Below are positions 8,044 to 17,895 of a DNA stretch of 24,408 bases, one piece after another. Location of the stretch: contig MNQS01000193.1 of NCBI GenBank assembly GCA_001915545.1, positions 1-24,408 on the forward strand, written 5' to 3'. Position 1 is the stretch's first letter. Each line of letters begins with the position of its first letter. The position numbers were made by a program, and so were the translations under genes. A model generated the notes under the pieces. It did not search any database, had not been told where the DNA came from, and worked only from the letters and a program-made list of their open reading frames with translations. The DNA comes from Bacteroides sp. 43_108. Lineage in GTDB: Bacteria; Bacteroidota; Bacteroidia; Bacteroidales; Bacteroidaceae.

Positions 8044-11000
8044 TACCAGTTCGGAAGTGGCAGGCTTTAAGCTTGACTATTTGGAAGTGTGGAATTGGGG
8101 AACCTTTGACAAAAAAGTGTACCATATGAATTTGCATGGTAACAACTCGCTATTGACCGGAGCAAACGCCTCGGGCAAGAGTACGCTGATAGATGCTCTG
8201 CTCACGCTGATGGTGCCACTGAAGCGCCAACGATTTTACAATCAATCATCGGGTGTGGAGAAGAAGGGCAACCGTACAGAGGAATCGTACTTCTTTGGCA
8301 ACTATGGCAATCAGCAGCAGGAGGGTGCAGCGAGCACAACCACGCTGAGATTGCGCGACAAAGGGGCTCGTTCGGTATTGCTTGCATCGTTCTGCAATGT
8401 GGACAAGCGCGTGGTGACGCTGTTTCAGGTGCGCTACTACACTGGCGAGGAACTAAAGGTACTGTTTGGTGTAGCCCGAGAGTCGTTGACTATAGAGCGT
8501 GACTTTTCAGAGTTTGACTTGCATGGCGATTGGCGCAAGCGACTGACGAAAAAATACAATACGAATGAAACAAAACGCACGATAGAGTTTTTTGATGGTC
8601 CGGTGGCATATGGCGAAAAGATGATAACCCTCTTCGGTATGCGTTCGGACAAGGCGCTTACACTCTTCAATCAGATAGTGGGTGTGAAAGTGTTGGACGA
8701 TCTGGACAGTTTTATTCGTACGAATATGCTCGAGGAACTGCCGGCTGAGGAGAAGTATCAGGAACTGAAGGACAACTTCCAAAATCTGATGGAGGCTAAG
8801 ACTAATATCGATAAGGTGAAGGAGCAGATTGCCCAACTGGAACCTATCAATGCATTGACAGAGGAACTGAAGGAGATAGACATACGCATAGTTGAAATGG
8901 AGCAGGAGAAGAGTGTGGCAGCCTATTGGTTTGCTGCGCGAACGGTGGATTTGTGCGACAAGGAGTTGGTGTGCTGCAAGAGCGACTTGAGGAAACTGGA
9001 AGATAGGTTGAAGGAGTTGAAGGTGCAGAAGGGTGAGCTGGAACAAGAGCAAATGCGCTTGACGGTGGCTATTGAGAAGGACGAGGTGGGTCAGCAGATA
9101 CATGAAATTGAAAAGGAAATCAATCAGAGAGTGAGGATACGTGATAACCGCAAGGCCAAAGCCGAAGAATACGATAAGTTGGCAAAGCTGGTGAAGATGG
9201 AACAAAGTCCTGATGTAGAGGTATTCGAAATTAATCGTGCGACCGCCAAACGCGAGAAAGATGCTCTGCAAGTGACGATTGACAGGCAACTTATGGAAGA
9301 GAAGCGTCAGGCACAAAACCGTCAGGATGAAATCAGTAGCAACATAGAAGAACGAATGGCCACCATACGCTATCTGCAGCAGCATAAGAACAATATATCC
9401 GGTCGTGTGGCTGAGATTCGTGATGAGATACTGGAAGCTGTTGGTGCAACTACCGAAGAGATTCCATTCATTGGTGAACTGATATGTGTGAAGGATGATG
9501 AGCGTGATTGGGAATATTCCATTGAGCGTATTCTTCACAATTTTGCATTGCGGTTGGTAGTGCCGGAGAAGTATTACAAGCAGGTAAATGAGTATGTGAA
9601 TGGTCATAATCTGCGAGGTCGTATCGTGTATCAGCGATACCAGGGCGCAGAGACTATTCGTGAGTTTGAGGATAGGACATTGAAAGCGGATTCGTTGCTC
9701 CGTAAGCTTGAATACAAGCCAATGTGTTTGTATTTGGATTGGCTTGAGGACAGGTTATTTGCTGAGTTCAACTATAGTTGTGTTGATTCGCTTGCGGACT
9801 TCAACCATCTGCAAGAGAAAGCAGTAACAAAAGAGGGGCTGATAAAGGCGAGAGGTGGTAAGCATGAGAAAGACGACCGACCAGAGATACGAGGCAAGGA
9901 ACACTATGTGCTTGGCTGGGATAACAAGGAGAAAATTGCCGTGTTACAGGCAGAGGTGCGTCAGTTGCAGCAGGAAGAAAAGATGACAGCAGCTAAAGTC
10001 CGTAAGCTAGAGGAAGACATAAAGAATGCTCAGAAGAAGCGGGAAACCTATTTGACGCTGTTTAGTAAATACGATAAATTTGATGATATCGACTGGCAGT
10101 CGTGTGTACTAGTCATTCAGTAAAAGCAAGAACAGAAACGACAACTGGAGGAAGCCAATAATCGGGTGAAGATTTTACAGGAGCAATTGGCGGGGGTGAG
10201 AAAAGAAATCGGTTTACTTGATGATGAGAACAATGAAGCTATCAAAAAGAAAACATTATCGGAGAATCGTGAGAATAAGCTCAAAGAAAGGAGAAACGAA
10301 AGTAATTCAGCTTTGGCTCAAATAGGCGTAGTTGATACGGATACTTTTGAGTCGCAACACACAGATTTACTGAATGTGGCATTGGAGGATTTGAACGGAA
10401 AGCGTGACACGTTACAACATGAGATCGATTTAGCTTTGCAGAAACAGCGTGAAACGAAGAGTCGCAAGAATAGCGATTTGAAGAACCTGATTTATCGCTT
10501 CAAGAATCCCGCAGAGGAAATTACCATGAAGTATCACGATTGGCGTTCGGATGTGAGCCGTTTGCCCGAAGCCGTGGAGTTTATGGGCGAATATCAGGCC
10601 TATTACCAACGATTGCTTGACGAAGATTTACCAGGGTTTGAATCGCGCTTCAACAAGTATTTGCAGGAGAATATCATCAACAAAGTCAGTGCATTCAATG
10701 TATTCTTCCAAAACTGGTGTCAGTCTATCACCAAGACCATCGACCAATTGAATTCGTATCTTATAGGCATTGATTTCAAAGATGCTCCAAAGACTTATAT
10801 CCAGTTGGTAGCAACCAAACGATTGAATGTGGATGTGAAGGAGTTTCAAAACCTGCTGAGCAGTGCAATACCTAATATTCATGAGATGAATTCAACAATC
10901 GATGGAAGCAAGATTCATTTCGAACAGCATATTGAACCGCTGATGTCTCGCTTACAGGTCGAATCATGGCGAAAGTCGGTGATGGATGTGCGTGGATGGT

Positions 11001-11413
11001 ACACATATAAGTCGGAGGAGTTTTACCAAGACGATGGGCAGAAGCGTAACACCTATGAGGCGATGGGGCAGCTGTCTGGTGGCGAGAAAGCACAATTAAC
11101 ATACACGATTCTGGGATCGGCTATCGCTTACCAGTTCGGATTAACCAAGAGTGGATTAGATTCTTCGTTCCGCTTCATTGCAATAGATGAAGCTTTTCGC
11201 GCACAGGACGAGGACAAGGCACGCTATCTGATTTCGCTCTGCAAACAACTCCATCTGCAGTTGCTCGTGGTGACTCCGAGCGACAATATTCACATCGTGG
11301 AGAACGATATTTCGTATGTGCATTATGTGGAGCGCAAGGGCAACTGTTCTGTGCTCTATAATATGCCTATCAGTGAGTTTAAGGCAGAACGTGAAAGGAG
11401 TATGGAAGTATGA
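8012..11413 (+). pseudogene. jetC: Wadjet SMC-like ATPase JetC, interrupted by an in-frame TAA
   Basis: The frame would encode 1133 residues. Its N-terminal head has Walker A GANASGKST at 50-58, followed by coiled coil, a hinge-like part (around 480-640, FIGELICVKDDERDWEYSIE then RLVVPEKYYKQV and LRGRIVY), the return coiled coil and a C-terminal head with LSGGEKAQL (1021-1029) and Walker B FIAIDEAF (D1059, E1060). Codon 704 is TAA (10121-10123), in the return arm. The frame continues open on both sides without any shift, so one substitution from AAA, CAA or GAA explains it. The first fragment (703 aa) lacks the signature motif and Walker B. A GTG at 10166 with GGAGG 14 bases upstream could in principle restart translation of the second fragment. 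Without readthrough or assembly of the halves, Wadjet would be inactive. Confidence 0.85.
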
Positions 11414-12576
11414 TAACGGCAGTAGAAATACGTAAGAAGACTGAACGCAAGTATGTAGATTATTTGCGTTCGGTGGTAGCTGGCTCTGAGTTTGAGCCAA
11501 TTGTGATCCCTTGCGACAAGAAGGCTAGCGCATCGATGGACGAGTATCAACGTGAACTGACGGACATCCGTTCGCAATCGAAAGAGGTGAAGGGCTTTGG
11601 TTACACGATTGAGTGGAAAACAGTGAAAACGAAAGCATTGGGCGAACAGGATCTGCCTGAGCGCGTGTTATTCGAGAGTGCATCGGACATTGAGCGCTTC
11701 TTGCAGAAGTGTGGTGAAGTATCACAGTTTCGTAAGGATGTGGCAATGTTGCTTGATGAGTTTCCGCAGCTTCGTTCATGGGTGGAACGCTATCCGCTGA
11801 AGGTGGTGGAAAATGCTTCCTTTTGGTCTGATTTGCTGAAAGTTTTGCGCTATTTTGTGGCAAACCCTTGTCCTAGGTTGTACATTCGTGAATTGCCCAT
11901 TGAGGTGCATACCAAGTTTATTGAACGTAACAAGGGAGTGCTTCGTGAGTTGCTGGATATTGTCATTGTAGAGCATGTTTGTTCGGATGAGAAGGTGTTC
12001 GAGAAGCGCTTTGGATTGCGATACGATGAGTCATGGGTGCGGATTCGTGTGCTGGAAGCATCGATTGCGAATGAATACTTTTCTGGTGTAGACGATCTTA
12101 CGATGCCTCAGAGTCAGTTCTGTGCGTTGTCGTTGCCTGTGCAAAAGGTGTTTGTGGTGGAGAATAAAATCAACTTCCTGACTTTTCCCAAGTTGGCAGG
12201 AAGTCTGCTGATTTGGGGGCATGGATTCACCATTGGCATCCTCAAGTCTGTTCCGTTCATGCGGCACGCTTCACTATATTATTGGGGCGACATTGATGCA
12301 CAGGGCTTCGAAATTCTTTCGCAGTTCCGCAGTTATTTTCCCCAGACACAAAGCCTTCTGATGGATCGCACTACCTTTGACACATATTTTGAAGGCGACA
12401 AAGGCACACCAAGCAATGTATCAAAGCCTCTCCATCTTACCCCTGCGGAAGCCGCACTGTACGATCATGTCAAGTTTCACAACCTACGTCTAGAGCAAGA
12501 GAAGATTCCGCAAAAATGTATTAATAATATATTCAATAGTTTGTTAAAAAATGGCCAGGTAATATCTGAGGTCTAA
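11410..12576 (+). CDS. jetD: Wadjet nuclease JetD (DUF3322-DUF2220, TOPRIM)
   Basis: A 388-residue protein. The N-terminal half (RKKTERKYVDYL, a WKTVKTKALGEQDLPERVLFES motif) is DUF3322 and the C-terminal half is the DUF2220 TOPRIM domain. Visible acidic residues are E251 in VFVVENKINF and D294/D296 in YYWGDIDAQGFEIL. These positions match the metal site with which JetD cuts closed circular plasmids in known Wadjet systems. The start overlaps the jetC stop (ATGA), so its translation may be reduced by polarity from the jetC stop codon. Intact. The operon order jetABCD with DUF3375 at the front fits a standard Wadjet locus; I do not assign the subtype. Confidence 0.92.
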   Translation: MITAVEIRKKTERKYVDYLRSVVAGSEFEPIVIPCDKKASASMDEYQRELTDIRSQSKEVKGFGYTIEWKTVKTKALGEQDLPERVLFESASDIERFLQKCGEVSQFRKDVAMLLDEFPQLRSWVERYPLKVVENASFWSDLLKVLRYFVANPCPRLYIRELPIEVHTKFIERNKGVLRELLDIVIVEHVCSDEKVFEKRFGLRYDESWVRIRVLEASIANEYFSGVDDLTMPQSQFCALSLPVQKVFVVENKINFLTFPKLAGSLLIWGHGFTIGILKSVPFMRHASLYYWGDIDAQGFEILSQFRSYFPQTQSLLMDRTTFDTYFEGDKGTPSNVSKPLHLTPAEAALYDHVKFHNLRLEQEKIPQKCINNIFNSLLKNGQVISEV

Positions 12577-12596
12577 CGGATAGATGTAAAATTATT

Positions 12597-12731
12597 ATGG
12601 CAACTTTAGCTGAATTGTACGAATTCCTTGAAACAAAACAGGATGATAGTCATCTTGACAGTAGATTCTCGTATGACGCATTTTTACCGGTAGAACAGCC
12701 AAAAGCACGTCTTGAATGTCGAACATTATGA
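12597..12731 (+). CDS. 44-residue frame upstream of and overlapping the TIR gene
   Basis: ATG 12597 opens 44 codons (begins MATLAELYEFLETKQDD, ends RLECRTL) and stops at 12731, overlapping the TIR-gene ATG at 12716 by 16 bases. It starts 20 bases after jetD. Its composition looks coding-like and it has no counterpart I recognise. Two readings are possible: a short protein translationally coupled to the TIR gene, or the true N-terminus of the TIR protein separated by a one-base indel. A stop at 12713-12715 closes the TIR frame upstream, so a shift would have to fall within 12716-12731. Confidence 0.4.
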   Translation: MATLAELYEFLETKQDDSHLDSRFSYDAFLPVEQPKARLECRTL

Positions 12732-15706
12732 CGCACGATTATGAGGATTTGTGGCGATTTGCATATTCGACAGATACAGTGGGGTTCGTTGTGGATGAAT
12801 TAAGTGATACAGAAACAGGAACGACTTATTATTCAGACTTGATGTGCCTGTGCTATTTCCTGAAATGGGATAGTTTGAAGTCTGATAGCGCTGATTTGAC
12901 TGAAAAACTTTTCAGCGTGTTGGAGAAAAAGACAGCTGAATCACTAGAGAAAGAAGACAAATACCACGATTTGTCATTCTTGTATTTCGATAATCCCTTT
13001 TTTACTCAGCAGACCTATTTAGAACGCTTGTTTGCCATTGTAAAGGACTCAAACCACTATGATGCCATCAAATCGATGATAAGGCTGATAGGGGAGGCGG
13101 ACAAGGCCGATGGATATATAGACTATATACTCGATAAAGAAGGGTATGTTCATAATCAACACAAGGGACATACTACACATATGGTAACTCGAACGCCCAT
13201 CTATACAACCCTTGCCAAAGTTCGTTCTCTTCAGAGTGTAGAAAAAATCCTTACTCACACGTTCTATCATTCCCAATATGAATATCATGATGAGCAGGAA
13301 GAATATTCCAACATGATAAAAGGAGTGTTTGGAAGGGCAAGTGAATTCATCAAACAAGGACATACAGAACTGATAGGGATTATAGAGGCTTATTATAAAA
13401 AGGCCTTTAAAGAATATCACCGTCATTTTGATAAAAATAGACAGACACAAGAATTGTTGATGGTTATTAGGGATTGTTATTTGACCGCCAGTTTACGAGA
13501 AAAAGGAAGAAAGACCTTTTATGAGAGACAGGCAGAACAGTTTGCTCCAAAAGAAGAATCCTCGAAGTGGGAAGATATCAGACAAGCCTATATTATGGCT
13601 GCTTTATGGATGACGGCAGAAGATGTAAAGGATGATTTTAAGAAGTTTGCAGTAGACAACAGTACAGACTGGGCCAAGGCCAGTTGGTATCAGGAAATAC
13701 CCTATGCCGAAGTGGCGGAATGTGCAGAAATACTTTACAAGGAGAAGTTTCCACAGCCTGAAATAATAACCAAAGGGCGGGAGAGACGGCAACAAGCATT
13801 TATGGATTTTACAGAGTATCCTGTATTTAAGCAGATTGTGCTAGAAATGGTGACAGGATTGGACAATCATAGTTCCAGAAAAGAGTTCTATAAGAAACTG
13901 CGCGATCAAGACGAAGGATACAATCAGTATGCTTTCAGTTTTTTGTTGCTTTTCGTTGATGACAATAATTATTACAATATTGGAGAGATTGTCAAAGGTG
14001 TTAAGAACATGGATATTTATGAATCTTTCTTCATGAAGGAAGTGTCGAGAATGATGGATAGGTCTGATATGGATGTGTCTGTAACAGAGGAAATCAAGAT
14101 TCGGGTTGTAAAATGGGCTAAAGCATCTGTCTTGAAACTGAGCGATGGAGAGCCCATATTCTTCTGGCGAGAAGCCTTGGGACTAATGCTGAAGGGTGAG
14201 TTTGAGATTCCTTCTGAGAAACTGCTCTCACTGCTTTGTTTTGGCAGTTATACAATTTCCAGAAAGGATTTTGATGAATATTATAGCCGTGAGTATTCCT
14301 TGTTTGAATATATAACAGAGAGAGTAGATTCTGTAACCCTAGCTCCTAAGGTGATAGAAAAACTACGGGCAAATATTGACAATGCAGAATACCCTTTGTT
14401 GTATTCATTCTCGAACTATATCATAGAAAACCAAATAGAGGAGGGGTATAGTCTTGTGCTTTGCTTCGCATTGTCTGGTTATTCATTGTCTGCAAACGTA
14501 ATGGAGACTCTTGTTAAGAAAGGAATGAAAATAGAAGAGATAAAGAAAGCTGCATCGGGCTTGAAAGTGTCTGACAGACTATTCTGTTATTCAACACTTA
14601 TAAGGAATACGCAGGAATCGGTTTGGGTGAGAGAAAGGCTGGAAGGAGAATACAAGAGTTTTAACGGATATGATTTAGAACATGCGGTACGTCTGTTGAT
14701 AAGTATTGGCAGCATGGATGCGCTGGACTATCTTGTGACGCGCCCAGAAATGATAAAATATAGGGATGACTACCACTTTAACTATGACAATCCAAACGCC
14801 ATTTCATCGCTATGCTATTTTATCCGCTACTGCTATGAGCATAAGATTGATGGTCATTTTATGCTGAATAGTATACTTAATTCTTTGGAAAGGATTGCCA
14901 TAAAAAGCAAGGATGTATTGATGGAGGTGACGCAATACTTACGGCAGTTAACCCAAAGGGGCGAAATGTATAAATATCTGAACCGCTATATTATCGGGTT
15001 TGAAGATAAGTACTATGCAGCTTATTCTGGTATTAGCGATATCAATGAAGCTATGCGTATAGCAGATGGAGGACGCTTAACGAAAACAGAAGAGGAAAAA
15101 GCTGAAGAGATTCCGTGGAGAGAGGATGAAGGTATTTACATATCTTACAATTGGGAAGGTCATTCAGCACATATAGTGGATTATCTTGGATTTGTATTGG
15201 AGAATAGAGGGATTCCTTTTAAGTTGGACAAGAAAGATTGTCCTTATACGGTCAACATCAAGGAGTTTATGAATGCCATAAGGGCTGGGAAAACTGTAAT
15301 AGTGGTACTGAGCAGGCCTTACTTAAGATCGAAAAACTGTATGTATGAACTATCGGGCATTATGGAAAATGTCAATTATAAGGATAGGATGCTGCCTGTG
15401 GTGGTTGATGATACGATAAGAGATGACGATTTCTATGTGGAACTGGTTAAGCATTGGAAAGAGAAGAAGGATAAACAAACAGAGATAGTAGAAAAGTTAC
15501 GGGACCTTGATCCCGACATGGCTGAGCCTGAAGAAATGAAATTGAAAGAGATAGAGCAAGTGTATGGTCTGTTGAAGGTTATCAAAGAATATATAGATTG
15601 GGCAAATGCTGACAATTTGGATGCGTTAAGTTCGTCGCGATTTAAGAAGATCATAGACGAGATATATAAAAGAAGGGGGATAGAACATGAAGATATATCT
15701 GGATAA
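12716..15706 (+). CDS. Large protein with C-terminal TIR domain
   Basis: A 996-residue protein. Residues 1-800 form a helical, largely non-repetitive region with no family I can name; it reads like a scaffold or sensor of the kind seen in large defence proteins. From about residue 805 there is a TIR domain: EGIYISYNWEG (805-815), a helix, FKLDKKD, TVIVVLSRPYLRSKNCMYEL with the conserved glutamate at E878, then MLPVVVDD. E878 is where NADase-type bacterial TIRs carry their catalytic residue, so NAD+ hydrolysis is a plausible effector activity, inferred from the family. The gene lies 139 bases after jetD. Its last 20 bases overlap the start of a PIN-like frame, so it was probably part of a two-gene operon. 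The start is uncertain because of the short upstream frame. Confidence 0.75.
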   Translation: MSNIMTHDYEDLWRFAYSTDTVGFVVDELSDTETGTTYYSDLMCLCYFLKWDSLKSDSADLTEKLFSVLEKKTAESLEKEDKYHDLSFLYFDNPFFTQQTYLERLFAIVKDSNHYDAIKSMIRLIGEADKADGYIDYILDKEGYVHNQHKGHTTHMVTRTPIYTTLAKVRSLQSVEKILTHTFYHSQYEYHDEQEEYSNMIKGVFGRASEFIKQGHTELIGIIEAYYKKAFKEYHRHFDKNRQTQELLMVIRDCYLTASLREKGRKTFYERQAEQFAPKEESSKWEDIRQAYIMAALWMTAEDVKDDFKKFAVDNSTDWAKASWYQEIPYAEVAECAEILYKEKFPQPEIITKGRERRQQAFMDFTEYPVFKQIVLEMVTGLDNHSSRKEFYKKLRDQDEGYNQYAFSFLLLFVDDNNYYNIGEIVKGVKNMDIYESFFMKEVSRMMDRSDMDVSVTEEIKIRVVKWAKASVLKLSDGEPIFFWREALGLMLKGEFEIPSEKLLSLLCFGSYTISRKDFDEYYSREYSLFEYITERVDSVTLAPKVIEKLRANIDNAEYPLLYSFSNYIIENQIEEGYSLVLCFALSGYSLSANVMETLVKKGMKIEEIKKAASGLKVSDRLFCYSTLIRNTQESVWVRERLEGEYKSFNGYDLEHAVRLLISIGSMDALDYLVTRPEMIKYRDDYHFNYDNPNAISSLCYFIRYCYEHKIDGHFMLNSILNSLERIAIKSKDVLMEVTQYLRQLTQRGEMYKYLNRYIIGFEDKYYAAYSGISDINEAMRIADGGRLTKTEEEKAEEIPWREDEGIYISYNWEGHSAHIVDYLGFVLENRGIPFKLDKKDCPYTVNIKEFMNAIRAGKTVIVVLSRPYLRSKNCMYELSGIMENVNYKDRMLPVVVDDTIRDDDFYVELVKHWKEKKDKQTEIVEKLRDLDPDMAEPEEMKLKEIEQVYGLLKVIKEYIDWANADNLDALSSSRFKKIIDEIYKRRGIEHEDISG

Positions 15707-15758
15707 TAATGTGCTTGTTGATATAGAATCTGGAAACACAGTCCAAAATTCTGTGTAA
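15687..15758 (+). pseudogene. 5' stub of a PIN-like gene, cut by IS256
   Basis: ATG 15687, preceded by AGGGGGATAGAAC, overlaps the end of the TIR gene by 20 bases in another frame. It encodes MKIYLDNNVLVDIESGNTV and then runs into the IS256 terminal repeat, where it stops at 15756-15758. A hydrophobic strand ending in D, with NN and V-x-V-D-I-E after it, is the usual N-terminus of PIN-domain-type nucleases (first catalytic Asp at residue 6). No continuation of the gene is seen after the IS (17092 onward), so the rest has been lost. The call rests on about 19 residues. Confidence 0.55.
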
Positions 15759-15765
15759 ATGGAAA
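15752..15765. repeat. IS256 left terminal inverted repeat
   Basis: TGTGTAAATGGAAA, exact inverted match to 17070-17083. The outer bases AAAATTC are only partly matched. It supplies the stop codon that ends the PIN-like stub. Confidence 0.8.
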
Positions 15766-15788
15766 CAGGATTCAGCTGTAAGTTGATT

Positions 15789-17006
15789 TTATATCTGGAT
15801 TCTGTTTTCAAACATAAGCATAAATTGATTCATAATCAATCCCCAGTTATGAATAGGCTGTGTCCATTTCTTCTCAATCTCCATAAGCGATAGGTATACC
15901 ATTTTCTTTACAGCATCATCTGAAGGGAATGAAAGCTTTGATTTTGTGTACTTTCTGATTTTCCCATTCAGGTTCTCAATGAGATTTGTGGTATAGATTA
16001 TCTTTCTGATTTCCAGCGGGAACTGGAAGAAAACAGTCAGGTCATCCCATTTGTTCCTCCATGAAAGTATGGCATAAGGATACTTTCCTCCCCATTTCTT
16101 TTCCAGGTTGTCAAGTTCTGCAGCAGCAACCTCTTTGTTGGGCGCATTATAGATATTCTTCATATCTGCCGTAAACTCTTTCTTGTCCTTATAAACGACA
16201 TATTTACAAGAGTTTCTGATCTGATGTACCACACAGATTTGAGTGAATAACTAGGGAATACGGTACGGATGGTATCCGTAAATCCATTCAGATTATCGGC
16301 ATAGGTAATCAGTATATCCTGCACTCCACGAGCCTTTAAGTCGGTCAGAACGCCGATCCGGAAAGAGGAACTTTCCGATTTGCCGACCCACATGCCAAGG
16401 ACTTCTTTCAGGCCGTTCTGTTTCAGACCGACACAAAGATAGACGGTCTTGTTTATAATCCTGCCGTTATCCCGTACCTTGACGACAATACCGTCCATCC
16501 GGACTATCATATAAACCGTATTCAAAGGTCGGTTCTGCCACTTCTGGGCAGCTTGGTTTACCTCGTTTGTAATGATGGAAATGGCAGATGTGGAGAACTA
16601 TATTTCATAAATCTCACGCATCTCTTCCTCTATGTCGGAAATACTTATCCCTTTGGCATATAGGGAGATAACAAGTTCTCTATAGAAAGCCCCGGCTTTC
16701 ATGCTTGGGGACTGCTATCGGTTCAAACTGACCGTTGCGGTCACGCGGAATGGAGATGACAGATTCTCCATGTCCTGTATGAATCTTTTTCGGATAACTG
16801 CCATTCCGAGAGTTGCCGGTGTTGTTTCCTGCCATGGAATTTTTCTCATACCCTAAATGGTCATCCATTTCACCTTCAAGCATTTTCTCCAATACCTGGG
16901 CATGCAATTGCTTGAGGAATTTGCTTACATCGGCTTCTGTCTTGAACTGGCTGATAAACTCCTTACTTAACACTTCGTCAGGTACTGCTTGATTCTTTTC
17001 TTTCAT
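15789..17006 (-). pseudogene. IS256-family transposase (mutator type), broken
   Basis: Three overlapping minus-strand pieces make one mutator-type transposase of about 400 codons. The N-terminal piece (17006-16680) has FLKQLHAQVLEKMLEGEMDDHLGYEK and SIPRDRNGQFEP. The middle piece (16525-16160) has MIVRMDGIVVKVRDNGRI with the first catalytic Asp, and DILITYADNLNGF, where the family has TDNLNGF. The C-terminal piece (16232-15789) has WKKY-type PYAILSWRNKWDDL and TTNLIENLNGKIRK. Breaks occur near 16680 (indels after HESRGF), at about 16600 (TAG inside the STSAIS motif) and near 16240 (frameshift after RTVFP). The enzyme cannot be made in full. Confidence 0.9.
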
Positions 17007-17069
17007 AATCTTCTTTATTTGGTAAATGTATAAAATAAAAAATACGGAACGCTATTTTGAACCCCCTAT

Positions 17070-17083
17070 TTTCCATTTACACA
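17070..17083. repeat. IS256 right terminal inverted repeat
   Basis: TTTCCATTTACACA, the exact complement of 15752-15765, 63 bases upstream of the transposase start on the minus strand. Confidence 0.8.
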
Positions 17084-17141
17084 AAATATTTTATAGTGCC
17101 TTTTTTAGCCAACATCCCTTAGAAATGGTTCTTTTACATAG

Positions 17142-17858
17142 TCATTGTTTTTGTTTATTTTCTTCTTTTTCTATGATTTTGCATACCTTATCTACCTCTT
17201 TTAGTGAAGGCATAATCTCAGGGTCTATCCATGTAAGAAAATCACTGATTATCGTATACATACCCTTCACATAAGAAAAATCACATTTTCTGTTTACAAA
17301 ACATATCGGCTCATTATGATTGATGCGGTTACGCAGTTCACGAACTTGTACTATAATATCGTTAATCTCCTTACGTCCGAATCCGGGAGGCAGTTTCTTG
17401 AAAATCCGGCAGGGTACACCAGCCAAAAGCGCATAGTGGTGTGTTTCATAAAAGCTATTCCAGAAGCCCAGGGTCTGTTCAGCTATTACTCTCCCAGTCG
17501 TAACCCTGACACCCCGATCGGCAATTTTCTTTTCTGCTTTCAGAACCTCTTTCAATATATAGTCATTGGTAACTTTTTTCTTTGTCCGCTTGTTCGTATA
17601 TGTCAGAGAAGGAGCAATCATGAATCCGGTTTTCTGGTTGATAATCCAGTTACCATCGGAAAAATGGTGTGCCAGCGCATAATGCAGTTGGTTACGTAAT
17701 ATAACTTCAAATGAAGACAGTAACGGATGAAACGCTTGTGCTATTTTCATGTTGGCAAAATAGAGCATGACTGCCTTGTTTTTGTTGCGGTTGGTCGCCC
17801 TGTAATATTTGGCGACCCTCGAATTGGAATATAATCTGACTACTTTTTTATATTTCAT
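17142..17858 (-). CDS. Abi_2 (AbiD/AbiF-like) HEPN protein
   Basis: A 238-residue protein of the Abi_2 family (PF07751). The N-terminal part has FEVILRNQLHYALAHHF (50-66), the middle carries a family-type segment TLGFWNSFYETHHYALL (129-145), and the C-terminal part has VRELRNRINHNEPI (172-185). R176-x4-H181 fits the Rx4-6H ribonuclease motif of HEPN domains, so it is probably an RNA-cutting effector; the family is known from phage abortive infection. It stands alone, converging on the IS256 end. The ATG at 17858 abuts the promoter of a divergent small RNA, and any promoter of this gene must lie further right, beyond the small RNA. It looks intact. Confidence 0.88.
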   Translation of the reverse strand: MKYKKVVRLYSNSRVAKYYRATNRNKNKAVMLYFANMKIAQAFHPLLSSFEVILRNQLHYALAHHFSDGNWIINQKTGFMIAPSLTYTNKRTKKKVTNDYILKEVLKAEKKIADRGVRVTTGRVIAEQTLGFWNSFYETHHYALLAGVPCRIFKKLPPGFGRKEINDIIVQVRELRNRINHNEPICFVNRKCDFSYVKGMYTIISDFLTWIDPEIMPSLKEVDKVCKIIEKEENKQKQ

Positions 17859-17889
17859 TTTGCATATTCAAATAAAAGTCGTACCTTTG
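17859..17889 (+). promoter_or_regulatory. Complete Bacteroidales promoter for a small RNA
   Basis: TTTG (17859-17862), 19 bases, TACCTTTG (17882-17889). This fits the TTTG-N19-21-TAnnTTTG consensus exactly. It begins one base beyond the Abi_2 start codon and points away from that gene, into a roughly 77-base transcript that ends at a strong terminator. Confidence 0.8.
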
Positions 17890-17895
17890 TATCGT

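Larger units (their letters stand above)
15745..17091 (-). mobile_element. IS256-family element, inactive copy
   Basis: About 1.35 kb bounded by inverted repeats: TGTGTAAATGGAAA at 15752-15765 and its exact complement at 17070-17083 (14 bp), with less well matched outer bases. It holds one transposase gene on the minus strand with several frame breaks. I find no matching 8-9 bp direct duplication outside the repeats. That fits either erosion or a deletion next to the IS, which would also explain the missing 3' part of the PIN-like gene. Confidence 0.85.

Noticed and set aside
8507..9607. 366-codon open frame on the minus strand
   Set aside because: It lies wholly inside jetC, is antisense to its coiled coil, and has a low-complexity leucine/histidine-rich composition caused by the CAG/GAG-rich sense codons.
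12700..12731. Programmed -1 frameshift between the short frame and the TIR gene
   Set aside because: The possible window (12716-12731) contains no slippery heptamer, and an in-frame TGA lies just before the TIR ATG. A mutation or ordinary coupling is simpler.
17316..17699. 127-codon frame on the plus strand
   Set aside because: Antisense to the well-supported Abi_2 gene.
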